64,000 nucleotides of DNA, from NCBI RefSeq assembly GCF_020164595.1, contig NZ_JAIQZE010000002.1, positions 1 to 64,000 on the forward strand, in the 5' to 3' direction. Each line of letters opens with the position of its first letter. Positions within the stretch are counted from its first letter, which is position 1. The notes beneath the pieces were generated by a model. It worked only from the letters and a program-made list of their open reading frames with translations. It had not been told where the DNA came from and made no database searches. Both the position numbers and the translations under genes were made by a program. Origin of the DNA: Psychroflexus longus (GTDB lineage: Bacteria > Bacteroidota > Bacteroidia > Flavobacteriales > Flavobacteriaceae). Below, in pieces: positions 1 to 9,186 of this stretch.

Positions 1-67
1 TTTTACCCGTATCAAACTCTTTTAAAATCTTAGCAATCTGCTGTGGTGAAAATTTACTTCGTCTCAT
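1..67 (-). CDS. IS3-family transposase OrfA, N-terminal fragment cut by window edge
   Basis: Reading leftward from an ATG at 67 gives MRRSKFSPQQIAKILKEFD followed by TGK, the typical start of the small helix-turn-helix OrfA of IS3-type elements (family knowledge). OrfA binds the element ends and, fused with OrfB by frameshifting, forms the transposase. Only 22 residues are inside the window, so whether the element is complete is unknown. The 5' end of the gene faces the frameshifted gene to its right, consistent with insertion at or beside that gene. Confidence 0.75.
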   Translation of the reverse strand, partial: MRRSKFSPQQIAKILKEFDTGK

Positions 68-132
68 AATACTGTCTAATTTAATTAAAATAATTCTTAT
101 TTTAAACAGTTCGGTTTTGGGGGAAGCTTACA
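1..132 (-). mobile_element. End of an IS3-type insertion sequence (boundary approximate)
   Basis: The OrfA start at 67 lies about 60 bases from a C-rich stretch (minus strand around 105-132) that resembles IS3-type terminal repeats. A minus-strand TGTAAGC at 126-132 could be the outer tip. The second end is outside the window, so neither the terminal repeat nor a target duplication can be confirmed. Confidence 0.4.
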
Positions 133-695
133 GGCACAACTATCGCAAAGTGGAAAGCGACAAAAAAGCAAATTCTTCTTTATGATTTAAAAGGTTATCC
201 CGGAGACTCTGAATTAACCTATGAATATAAACTAAAAGTAATGACCGACTCGAGTTAAAAGTTTACGGAGACACAATAATTGAATTTAAAAATATCGTAA
301 AAGCCCAAAATGCGATGGATTTTTTGCAAAAATCAATAAATTTAAAAATTGATTTGCCAAATGCAGACAAGGAGTTGATAGAGATTGGAAATAGTCCATT
401 TATCTTTACAATTTATGCGGGGTATGATAACGGAAGATTAAAATTTTTGACTGATAATTATGACAATCTGAGCAATTTGGAAAAGGAGATTACTGACTTT
501 AAAGAAGAGTTTGGTCCACGACCATTTTCAAAAGCAAATTTTATTTTAATTGCTGACAAAAATATTCCTAACAAAAAATTAGATTCTTTGAAACAAATTT
601 TAAATCAAACTCTAATAAAAAGAATTTTTCGAGCATATAAAAATGATACGATCAAATACAAGAATAATTTGATTTGGTATGGTCTTGTAGATTAA
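133..695 (+). pseudogene. Truncated, frameshifted hypothetical gene next to the IS end
   Basis: An open frame of 126 codons starts at ATG 315, but coding-like sequence extends upstream. Frame 0 is open back to 231 (reading ELKVYGDTIIEFKNIVKAQN before the ATG). A second frame is open from about 133 to 255 (WKATKKQILLYDLKGYPGDS and onward). Joining the two needs a single-base shift near 238-242, after KLKV. The gene therefore looks like the 3' part of a longer one, interrupted at the IS end and frameshifted. No domain was recognised; it has no signal peptide or membrane segment in the visible part. The 315-695 part could still be translated alone. Confidence 0.5.
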
Positions 696-859
696 AAACT
701 ATTGCCAACATCTTATAGCCAATAGCTTTTGTAGGTTAGACCAAAAGTTCTCGTAAATTTAGAGGATCAAAAGATAAACTGAAAATCAAGCTAGTATTTG
801 GACGCTACTGGTCATACTAGAGAACCGTAATGCATTAAGTCGAAAACCAAAAAACCGGA

Positions 860-1654
860 GTGAATAAAACGATATTTGAGATAACTAAAATGGATTGTCC
901 TTCGGAAGAAAATCTCATCCGAATGAAACTGGACGGAATTTCGAGTATTGCGAATTTGGATTTTGATATTCCAAACCGAAAATTGACCGTTTTTCATAGT
1001 GGACAGGTTGACCAGATCGAAAAGTCAATACTAGAACTGAATTTAGGCGGAAAGAAAATGTCGACCGAACAAACAGACCAAACGGAGTTTAAAGAAAATG
1101 CAAACCAGAAAAAGCTTCTTTGGACAGTACTCATTATAAATTTTGCCTTTTTCCTAATCGAAATGACTACTGGGCTAATATCAAAATCAATGGGATTGGC
1201 AGCCGACAGTTTGGATATGTTGGCTGACAGTTTCGTTTATGGAATTAGTTTGTTTGCAGTTGGCGAGACTTTAATAAGAAAAAAACAGATCGCCAAACTT
1301 GCAGGATATTTCCAAATTATACTTGCGATTATTGGATTTGTAGAAGTATTGAGAAGATTTTTCGGAGCAGAAGAAATGCCTGACTTTTTAACAATGATAA
1401 TCGTTTCAATTTTCGCACTTATTGCTAACGGAATTTGTCTGTACTTACTTCAAAAGTCAAAGAGTAAAGAAGAAGCTCATATGAAGGCAAGTATGATTTT
1501 TACTTCAAATGACGTCGTAATAAATTTAGGAGTAATAACAGCAGGTATTCTAGTCAACTGGCTAAACTCAAATAAACCTGACTTGATCATCGGAACAATC
1601 GTCTTCGCGTTAGTAATTCAAGGAGCGATCAGGATTTTAAAACTAGGAAAATGA
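860..1654 (+). CDS. Cation diffusion facilitator-type transporter with N-terminal HMA-like domain
   Basis: 264 residues. Residues 4-65 look like a heavy-metal-associated (HMA) fold, but the usual CxxC is reduced to one cysteine (MDCPSEE at 11-17). Residues 86-262 form the CDF membrane domain, starting with a helix at 86-104. The helix-2 metal pair is DMLAD (119-123); the later pair reads FTSND (214-218), so the usual histidine is replaced. Known role of the family: metal/proton antiport across the inner membrane; the metal is not predictable here. The GTG at 860 is preferred over ATG 890 because the HMA strand begins before the internal Met. There is no C-terminal cytoplasmic domain. It stands alone, with long non-coding flanks. 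Confidence 0.8.
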   Translation: MNKTIFEITKMDCPSEENLIRMKLDGISSIANLDFDIPNRKLTVFHSGQVDQIEKSILELNLGGKKMSTEQTDQTEFKENANQKKLLWTVLIINFAFFLIEMTTGLISKSMGLAADSLDMLADSFVYGISLFAVGETLIRKKQIAKLAGYFQIILAIIGFVEVLRRFFGAEEMPDFLTMIIVSIFALIANGICLYLLQKSKSKEEAHMKASMIFTSNDVVINLGVITAGILVNWLNSNKPDLIIGTIVFALVIQGAIRILKLGK

Positions 1655-1965
1655 AAAAGCACTGGTTACAACACTAAATTCAATAGCGGGTGAAATGATA
1701 CGTTTAAGTTCTGTGTATTTGATGAACTTTGATATTAGTTCATAGGTTTTCAACTTGAAATCTGCTCTTGATCATATATTGAACCGCTATACCAAATTCA
1801 AAAAATTAATATATTTCCAACCAAAAAATTGAAGTTTAGACTAATAGACGACAAAGCAAAAACGCTGAATCGAATTTGAAATGAAGATAAACCTAACGTT
1901 TACAAGCTAATTTACTTACTCGAGAACCGTTTGCTACATTATTGAAAAAAACTTAAAAAAATAAG
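1655..1965. other. Non-coding spacer with inverted repeat arms
   Basis: No coding frame was found. ATAGCGG at 1683-1689 is complemented by CCGCTAT at 1784-1790, so about 100 bases could fold as one long imperfect stem. Near the right end, ACTCGAGAACCGTTTGCTACATT (1918-1940) closely matches ACTAGAGAACCGTAATGCATT before the CDF gene (about 815-837). The shared motif before two unrelated genes suggests repeated cassette-like boundaries, though this is inference. Confidence 0.4.
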
Positions 1966-2658
1966 ATGAAAAAAATAATATTAATTGTAATTATCACCCT
2001 CATTTCTAATTTGATATCAGCACAAACTATTATTAAATACAAAATGCCTGATGGACAGGTTTTTAGTGAACAAGTTTATGAGACTCTTAAGCAAAATTTC
2101 GAGAAGCAAAATTTAGAAGTAAAAATTATTGATAGCATTTTAGCCGATAACACGTTAACCCGTATAATTGACATTAAAAGTAAAGGTTATTATGAAGCAA
2201 AATTAAAAGGTGAAAAGTTTGACCCCTTTGCTAAATTTAAGGAAAATATCGGGAAAGAATTTAAGATATCTGAATTCTATAATGAAAACGGCGTGAAATT
2301 TTCTGAAGCTAAACTAATAGGAAAACCAACAATAATTAATTTTTGGTTTACAGCTTGCAAACCTTGCATTGCCGAATTACCATATTTACAAAAATTAAAA
2401 AATACGTTTGGAGATAAACTGAATTATTTAGCGATTACATTCGATGACAGAAGCAAAGTAAACAGTTTTCTTAAAAATTACGATTTTGATTTTCTACACA
2501 TTACGAATTCTCTCGAACAAATTGAAGATTTAAAAATTAGTGGATATCCGATGACTTTCATTTTGGATAAGAAGGGAAAAATATTTAATATATATGGTGG
2601 TCTTAGTGATTTTGAGTACAAGGAAATTAATGAAACTATCTTAAACCAATTGCTGTAG
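1966..2658 (+). CDS. TlpA-like periplasmic thioredoxin-family protein
   Basis: 230 residues with a Sec signal peptide (1-19, ending ISAQ). A poorly conserved region at 20-95 precedes a thioredoxin fold at about 96-230. The active site is ACKPC (Cys131, Cys134) following NFWFTA, with a cis-proline at SGYP (Pro195). In TlpA/ResA-like proteins this pair performs thiol-disulfide exchange in the periplasm, often to keep cysteines of cytochromes or other exported proteins reduced. It is a stand-alone gene with a spacer on each side, in the accessory-looking left edge. Substrate unknown. Confidence 0.85.
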   Translation: MKKIILIVIITLISNLISAQTIIKYKMPDGQVFSEQVYETLKQNFEKQNLEVKIIDSILADNTLTRIIDIKSKGYYEAKLKGEKFDPFAKFKENIGKEFKISEFYNENGVKFSEAKLIGKPTIINFWFTACKPCIAELPYLQKLKNTFGDKLNYLAITFDDRSKVNSFLKNYDFDFLHITNSLEQIEDLKISGYPMTFILDKKGKIFNIYGGLSDFEYKEINETILNQLL

Positions 2659-2855
2659 ACAACATCCAACGTTGTAAAAACGATTGTCCTGATTTTCAAA
2701 AAGACTCAAAATGTATTTTCGTTTAGTTCTTGCTTAATTTTTGTTTTAACCTGATATTTCTAAAAGTAGAAACTCTACTTATTATAAAAATATCTCATCA
2801 AAAGCCTTACACAAAACATCTTGTTAAGACGTCTAGCTTTAGGCCATTAAATCTT

Positions 2856-2863
2856 TATTTTCG
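2856..2863 (+). promoter_or_regulatory. Weak -7 promoter element of the PLP enzyme gene
   Basis: TATTTTCG matches Bacteroidota TAnnTTTG at 7 of 8 positions. It lies 20 bases before ATG 2883 and inside a longer upstream open frame, which supports the shorter start. Confidence 0.4.
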
Positions 2864-2882
2864 CCATCTTAAAGTAACAGAA

Positions 2883-4733
2883 ATGAAAAATAATAAAGTG
2901 CTGAATTACGTTGAAGATGTATTGGAGAATACACCATTGGATTGGTTAAAATTAACAACCCACCGGCTGGACATTTATGATGAGAGTTTAGCTAAAACTC
3001 AATTTATTGAAAGATTTGCAGAGCTCTACAAAGCCAACAATTCTTCATTATCTGCACTTAGTGAATTACCCACCGCTTTTGATTATATAAGATTAGGACA
3101 TCCACTTTCTTCTGTTTTGGAATGGGCTATTGCAAATTTGCATCACCTCCAACCCGAACAAGTCATCAGTTTTTCTTCTCAAACCATGCCGGTTTTAGCA
3201 GTTTTAAGAAAGAATTTATTTGATCAGAAGAATACTCAAATCGCTTACACTGGAGAACTTCCTGATCATTTTGATTTTGACGCGCTAAAACAGGTTTACG
3301 GATACAACTTCGAATTAAAACAAGTTAGTAGTGCGGATCAAATTCCGGACTTCGACGGAAGTACTATATTTATTTCAGAAGAAGATAAGATCGGTGAAAC
3401 TATATTGAACTCATCTATTGACTTTTCTATCACTATGCATCCCGATTTAGGAAGCATCATTGTAGTCAACAGTGAGCATAGCGACAGCTATATTTCAGAA
3501 ATTCTACATGTCCGTCGTAGAGAATCCATCGCGATGACCCCAGCAGATTCATTTTCTGCTTTGCAGCGATTGATTGGAAAATTACCATCCGTTCATGTCC
3601 ATAGAGATGTAGAGAAAAATAAAGCAAGTGTGGTTGAATCTGTTCAAAAAATAACAGCAACCCAATCAAATGTTTTACTCGGTTCCTGTGGACTATCAGT
3701 ACAATATGCTATAATGATGGGACTTATTGACAATGCTATGCAAAAGCATCCAGGAAAAGCGATAAAAATTATAGTTCCGCCAAATTGTTACGGAGGCACA
3801 AACGATCAGGCCAGACGTGTTGTTGCAGCGATTGATAATGTAGATATTTTAGATTTACCTGTAGATCGAGATAACGACATGGTGCAAAGTACAGATCAAG
3901 TCCTGGATGAAGTAGCTCGGGAAGATGCTGTTCCTCTTATTATTGCTGAAATCCCAACCAACCCAAGAGTAGAAGTTCCAAACCTTGAAAAACTAAGAGA
4001 CGCTCTTAATAAAACTCGCAAAACACCAGCTGGTGAGTTAGCTATTGATCCGATTTTTATTTTAGATCAAACCTTTTGTCCAAACGTACAATTCTTAAGT
4101 AAAGAAGGAATTTTCTCATCGATCCGAACTATTTCCTATGTGAGTGGTTCCAAATTTCCAAGTGGTGGAAAATGTACCGCAGGATACTGCGTTGCAAACG
4201 AAAAAGCTAAAAATCTGATGCCGGCGATTGAGAAGCATTTTAAAGTTTGTGATAATGAAGCTACGGATTTGCAAGTGGAAATACTTGCAGAGCAATTGCC
4301 ATCCATGAATCAACGAATTATCGATGCTTATAAAAATACTCGTGAATTTGTTGATTATATAGAAAAGACACTCCCTGAAGCAAAAATCAATTTTGTACCT
4401 GAAGACGTTGTTCAGCAAGGATTTACGCCTTCTGTTTTTTCACTGGACCTTCCAACCAAAGGAAATACGGCTGAAGAAAAAGAAACTTACAAAAGAGCTT
4501 TAAATCAGAAGTTAATCAATATGATGATAACTAGAATACCAGATGAAAGCAAACATTGTGTAAGTTACGGCCAGCTCAAGGGATGTTACTGGACCATACC
4601 CGCTACCTCTACACAAGGCACCACCAAAGAAAAAGACAAAGATTATATTGCCAGAGTTTCTGTATCTCCAAATCTAGATCTTGAGTTACATAAAAAGGTG
4701 TTTTCTGACTTTGTCGAGGAAATCAAGTCGTAA
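2883..4733 (+). CDS. PLP-dependent Cys/Met-metabolism family enzyme (cystathionine gamma-synthase-like), long form
   Basis: 616 residues from ATG 2883; an open frame continues upstream to 2730 but that part reads as non-coding and a promoter-like element lies inside it. The C-terminal ~350 residues carry the fold-type I features: a YGGTNDQARR segment, the aspartate-containing FILDQTFCPN stretch, and the PLP Schiff-base lysine in SGSK (Lys424). The N-terminal ~250 residues have no counterpart in the ~380-residue bacterial cystathionine synthases/lyases. The family catalyses beta/gamma-elimination or replacement on homocysteine/cysteine precursors. The exact reaction is not determined. Cytoplasmic; single gene. 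Confidence 0.75.
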   Translation: MKNNKVLNYVEDVLENTPLDWLKLTTHRLDIYDESLAKTQFIERFAELYKANNSSLSALSELPTAFDYIRLGHPLSSVLEWAIANLHHLQPEQVISFSSQTMPVLAVLRKNLFDQKNTQIAYTGELPDHFDFDALKQVYGYNFELKQVSSADQIPDFDGSTIFISEEDKIGETILNSSIDFSITMHPDLGSIIVVNSEHSDSYISEILHVRRRESIAMTPADSFSALQRLIGKLPSVHVHRDVEKNKASVVESVQKITATQSNVLLGSCGLSVQYAIMMGLIDNAMQKHPGKAIKIIVPPNCYGGTNDQARRVVAAIDNVDILDLPVDRDNDMVQSTDQVLDEVAREDAVPLIIAEIPTNPRVEVPNLEKLRDALNKTRKTPAGELAIDPIFILDQTFCPNVQFLSKEGIFSSIRTISYVSGSKFPSGGKCTAGYCVANEKAKNLMPAIEKHFKVCDNEATDLQVEILAEQLPSMNQRIIDAYKNTREFVDYIEKTLPEAKINFVPEDVVQQGFTPSVFSLDLPTKGNTAEEKETYKRALNQKLINMMITRIPDESKHCVSYGQLKGCYWTIPATSTQGTTKEKDKDYIARVSVSPNLDLELHKKVFSDFVEEIKS

Positions 4734-4782
4734 TTTGATATAAGGCAATTAAATTCATGAGGTTACACTATGAGCTTAATGC

Positions 4783-5535
4783 TTACTTTTCAGCTTTTTG
4801 ATTGTATTTAAATTGTAGAGCGAGGTCCTGAATAAAAAACTGAAGTTGGGGATTATTATGGGTTTGGATAGCTTTTTTAATCTCAGCATTTTCGACCAGA
4901 AAATAGATAAATCTGTTGAATTCTTCTTTTGAAATATTTAATTCAGTTTTAATAAAATCAGATTGATTATCAATGATAAAATCAAAGTAATCTTCATCCT
5001 GATCAAATTTCACCAGCTTTTTTAGCCTATCGGTTCTCTCCGATATCTTATTAAGAATCGGGTCCAGTGGTAAGGATCCACCCAAGATTGCCAAAAGGTG
5101 AATGGGCTTGAAATCTCCGGCTGTTTGAAGCCTTCTTTCATTGGGTGTAAGTTCCACCGCTTTATGATCTACGATCCGTAAACTTACTGCGTTGATGTTT
5201 GGAAATGCATTTACGGTCACCTCATCCAGAGTATTCACCTTATCTGAAACTTGAATGAGTAAAACTTCCAAATCAAGGATTTCATCAGTCAATTTTTCAT
5301 TAAAACTACTGAAAGCTATATGATTGAAATTTAAGGTATCACCAGCGGATCCTTTAATTTTGAATGTGCCATCAGAATTGGTCTTTGAAAATTCTCCAGT
5401 TGATATATTTTTAATAACAGCGTCTTCAACAGGTAAATGTTCGTTTTGAATTATGCCTACCACTTGCAATTGCTTTTGGTTTTGTGAAATTAATACCACA
5501 GGAAACAAGAAAATAATTAAGCCTAAAAGCTTCAT
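4783..5535 (-). CDS. Exported protein with carboxypeptidase-regulatory-like domain
   Basis: 250 residues with a signal peptide (1-17, ending LISQ). Residues 23-95 form a CarboxypepD_reg-like beta-sandwich (VVGIIQNEHLPVEDAVIK, then a SDGTFKI turn and GDTLNF). This is the domain found at the N-terminus of many Bacteroidota TonB-dependent receptors, here without a receptor barrel. The remaining 150 residues are mainly helical, with an ILGGSLPLDP stretch and no recognised motif. Similar stand-alone proteins are common in Flavobacteria with no established function. It is divergent from the next gene. Confidence 0.7.
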   Translation of the reverse strand: MKLLGLIIFLFPVVLISQNQKQLQVVGIIQNEHLPVEDAVIKNISTGEFSKTNSDGTFKIKGSAGDTLNFNHIAFSSFNEKLTDEILDLEVLLIQVSDKVNTLDEVTVNAFPNINAVSLRIVDHKAVELTPNERRLQTAGDFKPIHLLAILGGSLPLDPILNKISERTDRLKKLVKFDQDEDYFDFIIDNQSDFIKTELNISKEEFNRFIYFLVENAEIKKAIQTHNNPQLQFFIQDLALQFKYNQKAEK

Positions 5536-5743
5536 ATGATTTCAAATATTCATTGAATTTAGACTTAGTGACTTTAAATAAAGTGAGGTTTAACTTTTTT
5601 ATATTATCACTTCAAAAGCACTCAATTTTAAAATTTGAATTGATTTTATTTCTGATAACTATCATGATTTCGATAATAAAAGGTGATTCGGGAAAATTCA
5701 TTTATTTAATTTATCGTAATCTTGGGTTTTCAAATTTAGATTT

Positions 5744-6931
5744 ATGCGCCACAATTTCTTACTCTTTGTATTAATGTGTATTTCGCTTTTAAATATTCAA
5801 TGTAAAAAAGCATCAACTGAAGATGAGACTCTTCAAATAAAGTTTGCAACCTTCAATGTCAGCATGGAGTCAGAGAATTATCTGGGAAGGGATGCTAAAA
5901 AGGTTTCTGCTCAAGTCTTGATAGACAGTCTCGCCACAGGTGAGTGCAAACACATCATGAATATTGCAAGCGTCATACAAGAAGTAAGGCCAGATGTCAT
6001 TCTACTCAACGAATTTGATTATATCGAAAACCCAGAAGATGGGGTTGAACAATTTAGCGAGGCTTATTTAAAAGTGGATCAAAAAGGTACCAAAGCCATC
6101 GACTATCCTTACTATTACTACTCAACTTCCAATACTGGTATTGAAACTCCTTTTGACCTTAATGGCGATGGTAAATTTGAAGGCAACAGAAATGATGCTT
6201 TTGGGTACGGAAGATATCCTGGCCATTATGGTATGGTGTTGCTTTCGAAATATCCTATTGACACAGCAAATATCAGAACTTTTCAAAACTTCAAATGGAA
6301 AGACATGCCTGGTTTTCTGGAAACCAAAACCGAAAATGGTGAAGGTTTTTATAGCCAGGAGGCCTGGGAAGAATTTAGGTTATCCTCAAAGTCTCATTGG
6401 GATGTGCCTATTCAGTTAGGCGATAAAACCGTACACGTTTTAGCAAGTCATCCTACTCCTCCAGGCTTCGATGGAGAAGAAGACAGAAATGGGAAGCGAA
6501 ATCATGATGAAATCAGATTTTGGAGAGATTATGTAGATGAACATGAAGGCTCATACATCTATGGCGATGAAGGTAAAAAAGGCAGTCTTGGTGATGTCTC
6601 TTTTGTAATCATGGGCGATTTGAATGCTTCCCCTGCTGAAGGAAGTGCCATCAATGGTGGCATAAAAAGTTTATTGAATCATCCAAGAGTGAACAACAAA
6701 TTTACTCCCTCCAGCAACGGCGGAGAAGCCCATAGCCCCAATAATGAATTTGGCAAGTACCACACTGCCATTTGGAGGATGAGAGCAGATTATGTTCTGC
6801 CTTCATCAGATCTTGAAGTTTTAAATTATGGAATTTTTTGGCCTATTGAAGACGAACCCTTGTATAAATTAATGGAAGACCGAAAAGCCAGCTCAGACCA
6901 TAGATTAGTTTGGGTTGAAATTGAAATCTAA
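5744..6931 (+). CDS. Endonuclease/exonuclease/phosphatase (EEP)-fold lipoprotein
   Basis: 395 residues. The signal peptide ends in a lipobox (LNIQC, Cys20), so the mature protein is probably lipid-anchored. EEP hallmarks are in order: TFN (36-38), LLNEFDY with the metal-binding Glu90, HVLASH at 231-236, MGDLNASP (Asp292, Asn294) and SSDHR (Asp385, His386). The fold hydrolyses phosphodiester or phosphomonoester bonds with Mg2+; the exported location suggests extracellular nucleic acid or phosphate scavenging (inference). An aspartate-rich loop DLNGDGKFEG (138-147) resembles a calcium-binding EF-hand loop inserted between core strands. Single gene. Confidence 0.8.
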   Translation: MRHNFLLFVLMCISLLNIQCKKASTEDETLQIKFATFNVSMESENYLGRDAKKVSAQVLIDSLATGECKHIMNIASVIQEVRPDVILLNEFDYIENPEDGVEQFSEAYLKVDQKGTKAIDYPYYYYSTSNTGIETPFDLNGDGKFEGNRNDAFGYGRYPGHYGMVLLSKYPIDTANIRTFQNFKWKDMPGFLETKTENGEGFYSQEAWEEFRLSSKSHWDVPIQLGDKTVHVLASHPTPPGFDGEEDRNGKRNHDEIRFWRDYVDEHEGSYIYGDEGKKGSLGDVSFVIMGDLNASPAEGSAINGGIKSLLNHPRVNNKFTPSSNGGEAHSPNNEFGKYHTAIWRMRADYVLPSSDLEVLNYGIFWPIEDEPLYKLMEDRKASSDHRLVWVEIEI

Positions 6932-7356
6932 CATGAGGCTCTTTATGAATAACTCAAATTTAAAACTTACGGCATTTTGCTTCTAATATTATCTGCATAT
7001 GAGGATGTCAAAATAACCGTGAAGTGATTCTTCATATCACTTCAAACAGTTAACAGATAAAAGTTAAATATGTTAAGCTTTGTCTAATTTAATTTTTCAA
7101 CTCTCCTATTAAATTTTAAAGTCTTTAACCTGCTTCAAAGCTATAGAATTTTTGTATTCTCTTAGACGCATTTATAGTAAATTGATAACTATCTATTTAT
7201 GAATTAAATGAAATAACTTATCCATCAAATTAAACAAGAAACTTGTGAAAGATTTCTTTGTGATAAATTCAATTTAATAATATCAAATTTACAAAAATTA
7301 AATGTTTCATAATTTATTGCTACATTTAAATGATATTAACTTATAAATTATGCGTC
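6932..7356. other. Intergenic region with one hairpin and a weak promoter
   Basis: No coding frame was found. TGAAGTGAT (7020-7028) and ATCACTTCA (7036-7044) make a 9-bp stem with a 7-base loop and no following T-run, so it is not a clear terminator. TACATTTA at 7321-7328 is a 7/8 match to the -7 element for the next gene and lies too close to ATG 7330 for that to be the start. Confidence 0.4.
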
Positions 7357-9093
7357 ATGAAATTAAAACTACTTTTAATTAGCTTTTTATTATTTTCAGT
7401 AGTCGCTAATAGCCAGCTGCTACAAAAGAATTTAGAATTTTCACAAGCTCATCTGATCAATGCAAACCTAGCTCAGATTGAAGATGGAACCAATGATGTT
7501 GTAATTGCGAGCAATTTATTAAGTACAGCTTCACCAGAACCTGTGCTAAAACGCTTGCAGGATGACGGAACTGTTGTATGGGCAAAAACCTACGACGACC
7601 CAACCTTATTAAACGCTAGAATATTTGACATTACCAATTATTTTGACCTAATTTTTATGACTGGCTCTGTTGACGTAGGTGGAACAAAAAAGATTTTTGT
7701 CGCCAAAATAGAAGCTGCAACGGGTGATCTTTTGGATGACAGATATTATGATATCGTCAATGCTAATTTTAATTCTACAGGGTTAAAAGTTATTGTATCC
7801 GATTCTGATGCCACAGGAGATGGAAATACTAATCCAGGTCTTTTGATAACTGGTTTTTTTGGAAATTGCTTAAATGCTGACCCTAGTTGTAACCTTAATA
7901 TTGGTTTTGCTTTAAGGACAAATTTAAATTTGGATCAGATATGGGTTACTGAAGTTGACTCCTCGGCTTCAGGTTCACTTGATTATGATTTTGTCAACGG
8001 AGCAGTTGAAACCAGTGACGGTTTTGTCCTCACTGGAAGTGCAACTGGACAAGGCAACACAAGTATACAAGCTGGAGTTTTAGCTCACAAAATAGATTTT
8101 GAAGGAACTCAAGTCTGGGACAGTAGTTACATTTTTGGCAATTCCAGAGATGTCAGTGTTGATGCGTATTACGACTCAAGTACAGATGAAATTTTTATGC
8201 TAAGCAATTACTCCAACCAACATAGTTTTGGAGTCACAGTTCTAGATAATGCAAACGGCGCTATCAATGCTTCAAAATCATGGTACGCAAATGAGGACAA
8301 TTTCGAACTGGATTTCTATGGATTTTCACTGAGAGAGTCTTTAGCCTCAGCAAACAATTTGATTATCTACGGATATCGAAGAAGCTATTTCGATGGTACA
8401 AGTACAAATCAAACCAATATTATAGTACAAGAATTTGAAAAATCTAATGGAAATCAAGTAGGCACAAGTTATCAATATTTAACACCTTACCAGGAACCAA
8501 CAGGAGACCCATATAATCTTTGGGACTCTCAATTGCCTTTAATTTATTATCCAGATATTGCTTTATATGATACTAGTGTTACAAGCCCCATTCATTATGC
8601 TGTAGGATACAGGAATGGAGATCCATCTACTGGCGGATTTTCAAATATCGAGTTTATGAATGTAGATGCTCTGAAGATAAATGCTTGTGATAATATGAGC
8701 TTAGATTTCACAACAAATGCCTTAGGAACAGTAAATACAATAACGAATGTTTCGTCTGCTGTAGTTTCTATTGTTGAAGGTGCAATGGCTATCAGCGGAA
8801 CTGCTATTACTTTATTAGAAGATTCTTGCAGCAATCCTTTATCACTTGAAAGTCAAAAACAATTCAATATAAAACTCTATCCGAATCCAGCTTCAGACTA
8901 CGTTTTCTTAAGTGAAGATGTTAATATCCGAAAGATTCGCATTATGGATATTACGGGTAAAAAGGTGTTTGAAACTAATTCTTATCTAAAAGATGAAGGA
9001 ATCTTTGTAGGTAACTTAAATAAAGGTATTTATTTTATTAGTGTGGAAACACTTGATAATGTTTCAGGCAATTTGAAACTGATTAAAAACTAA
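7357..9093 (+). CDS. Secreted protein with T9SS type A C-terminal sorting domain
   Basis: 578 residues from ATG 7357; the alternative ATG at 7330 adds nine residues ahead of the signal peptide and sits beside the presumed promoter. The signal peptide is 1-20 (VVANSQ). The body contains repeated beta-propeller-like strands (GFVLTGSATGQGN, WVTEVD, FDGTSTNQ). The last ~75 residues form the type IX sorting domain: FNIKLYPNPASDYVFL, then IRIMDITGKKVF and the NKGIYFISV strand. The protein should cross the outer membrane by the same T9SS whose SprA channel lies at the far right of this window. Function of the body unknown. Confidence 0.85.
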   Translation: MKLKLLLISFLLFSVVANSQLLQKNLEFSQAHLINANLAQIEDGTNDVVIASNLLSTASPEPVLKRLQDDGTVVWAKTYDDPTLLNARIFDITNYFDLIFMTGSVDVGGTKKIFVAKIEAATGDLLDDRYYDIVNANFNSTGLKVIVSDSDATGDGNTNPGLLITGFFGNCLNADPSCNLNIGFALRTNLNLDQIWVTEVDSSASGSLDYDFVNGAVETSDGFVLTGSATGQGNTSIQAGVLAHKIDFEGTQVWDSSYIFGNSRDVSVDAYYDSSTDEIFMLSNYSNQHSFGVTVLDNANGAINASKSWYANEDNFELDFYGFSLRESLASANNLIIYGYRRSYFDGTSTNQTNIIVQEFEKSNGNQVGTSYQYLTPYQEPTGDPYNLWDSQLPLIYYPDIALYDTSVTSPIHYAVGYRNGDPSTGGFSNIEFMNVDALKINACDNMSLDFTTNALGTVNTITNVSSAVVSIVEGAMAISGTAITLLEDSCSNPLSLESQKQFNIKLYPNPASDYVFLSEDVNIRKIRIMDITGKKVFETNSYLKDEGIFVGNLNKGIYFISVETLDNVSGNLKLIKN

Positions 9094-9186
9094 TAGTGCT
9101 TATCTAGTATTAGTATACGAAGCTGATTTTAAATTTTGCTTTAAAAGAATAAGAAAGTTGATGAATGATTTCAATGTTTCTGTTAG

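Noticed and set aside
2730-2882. Longer N-terminus for the PLP enzyme
   Set aside because: Sequence reads as non-coding and contains a promoter-like element; ATG 2883 begins the conserved part.
5553-5774. 73-codon frame between divergent genes
   Set aside because: AT-rich, no recognisable features and overlaps the real start at 5744.
7020-7044. Terminator after the EEP-fold gene
   Set aside because: The stem lacks a T-run and is about 90 bases past the stop; kept only as a hairpin in the gap.
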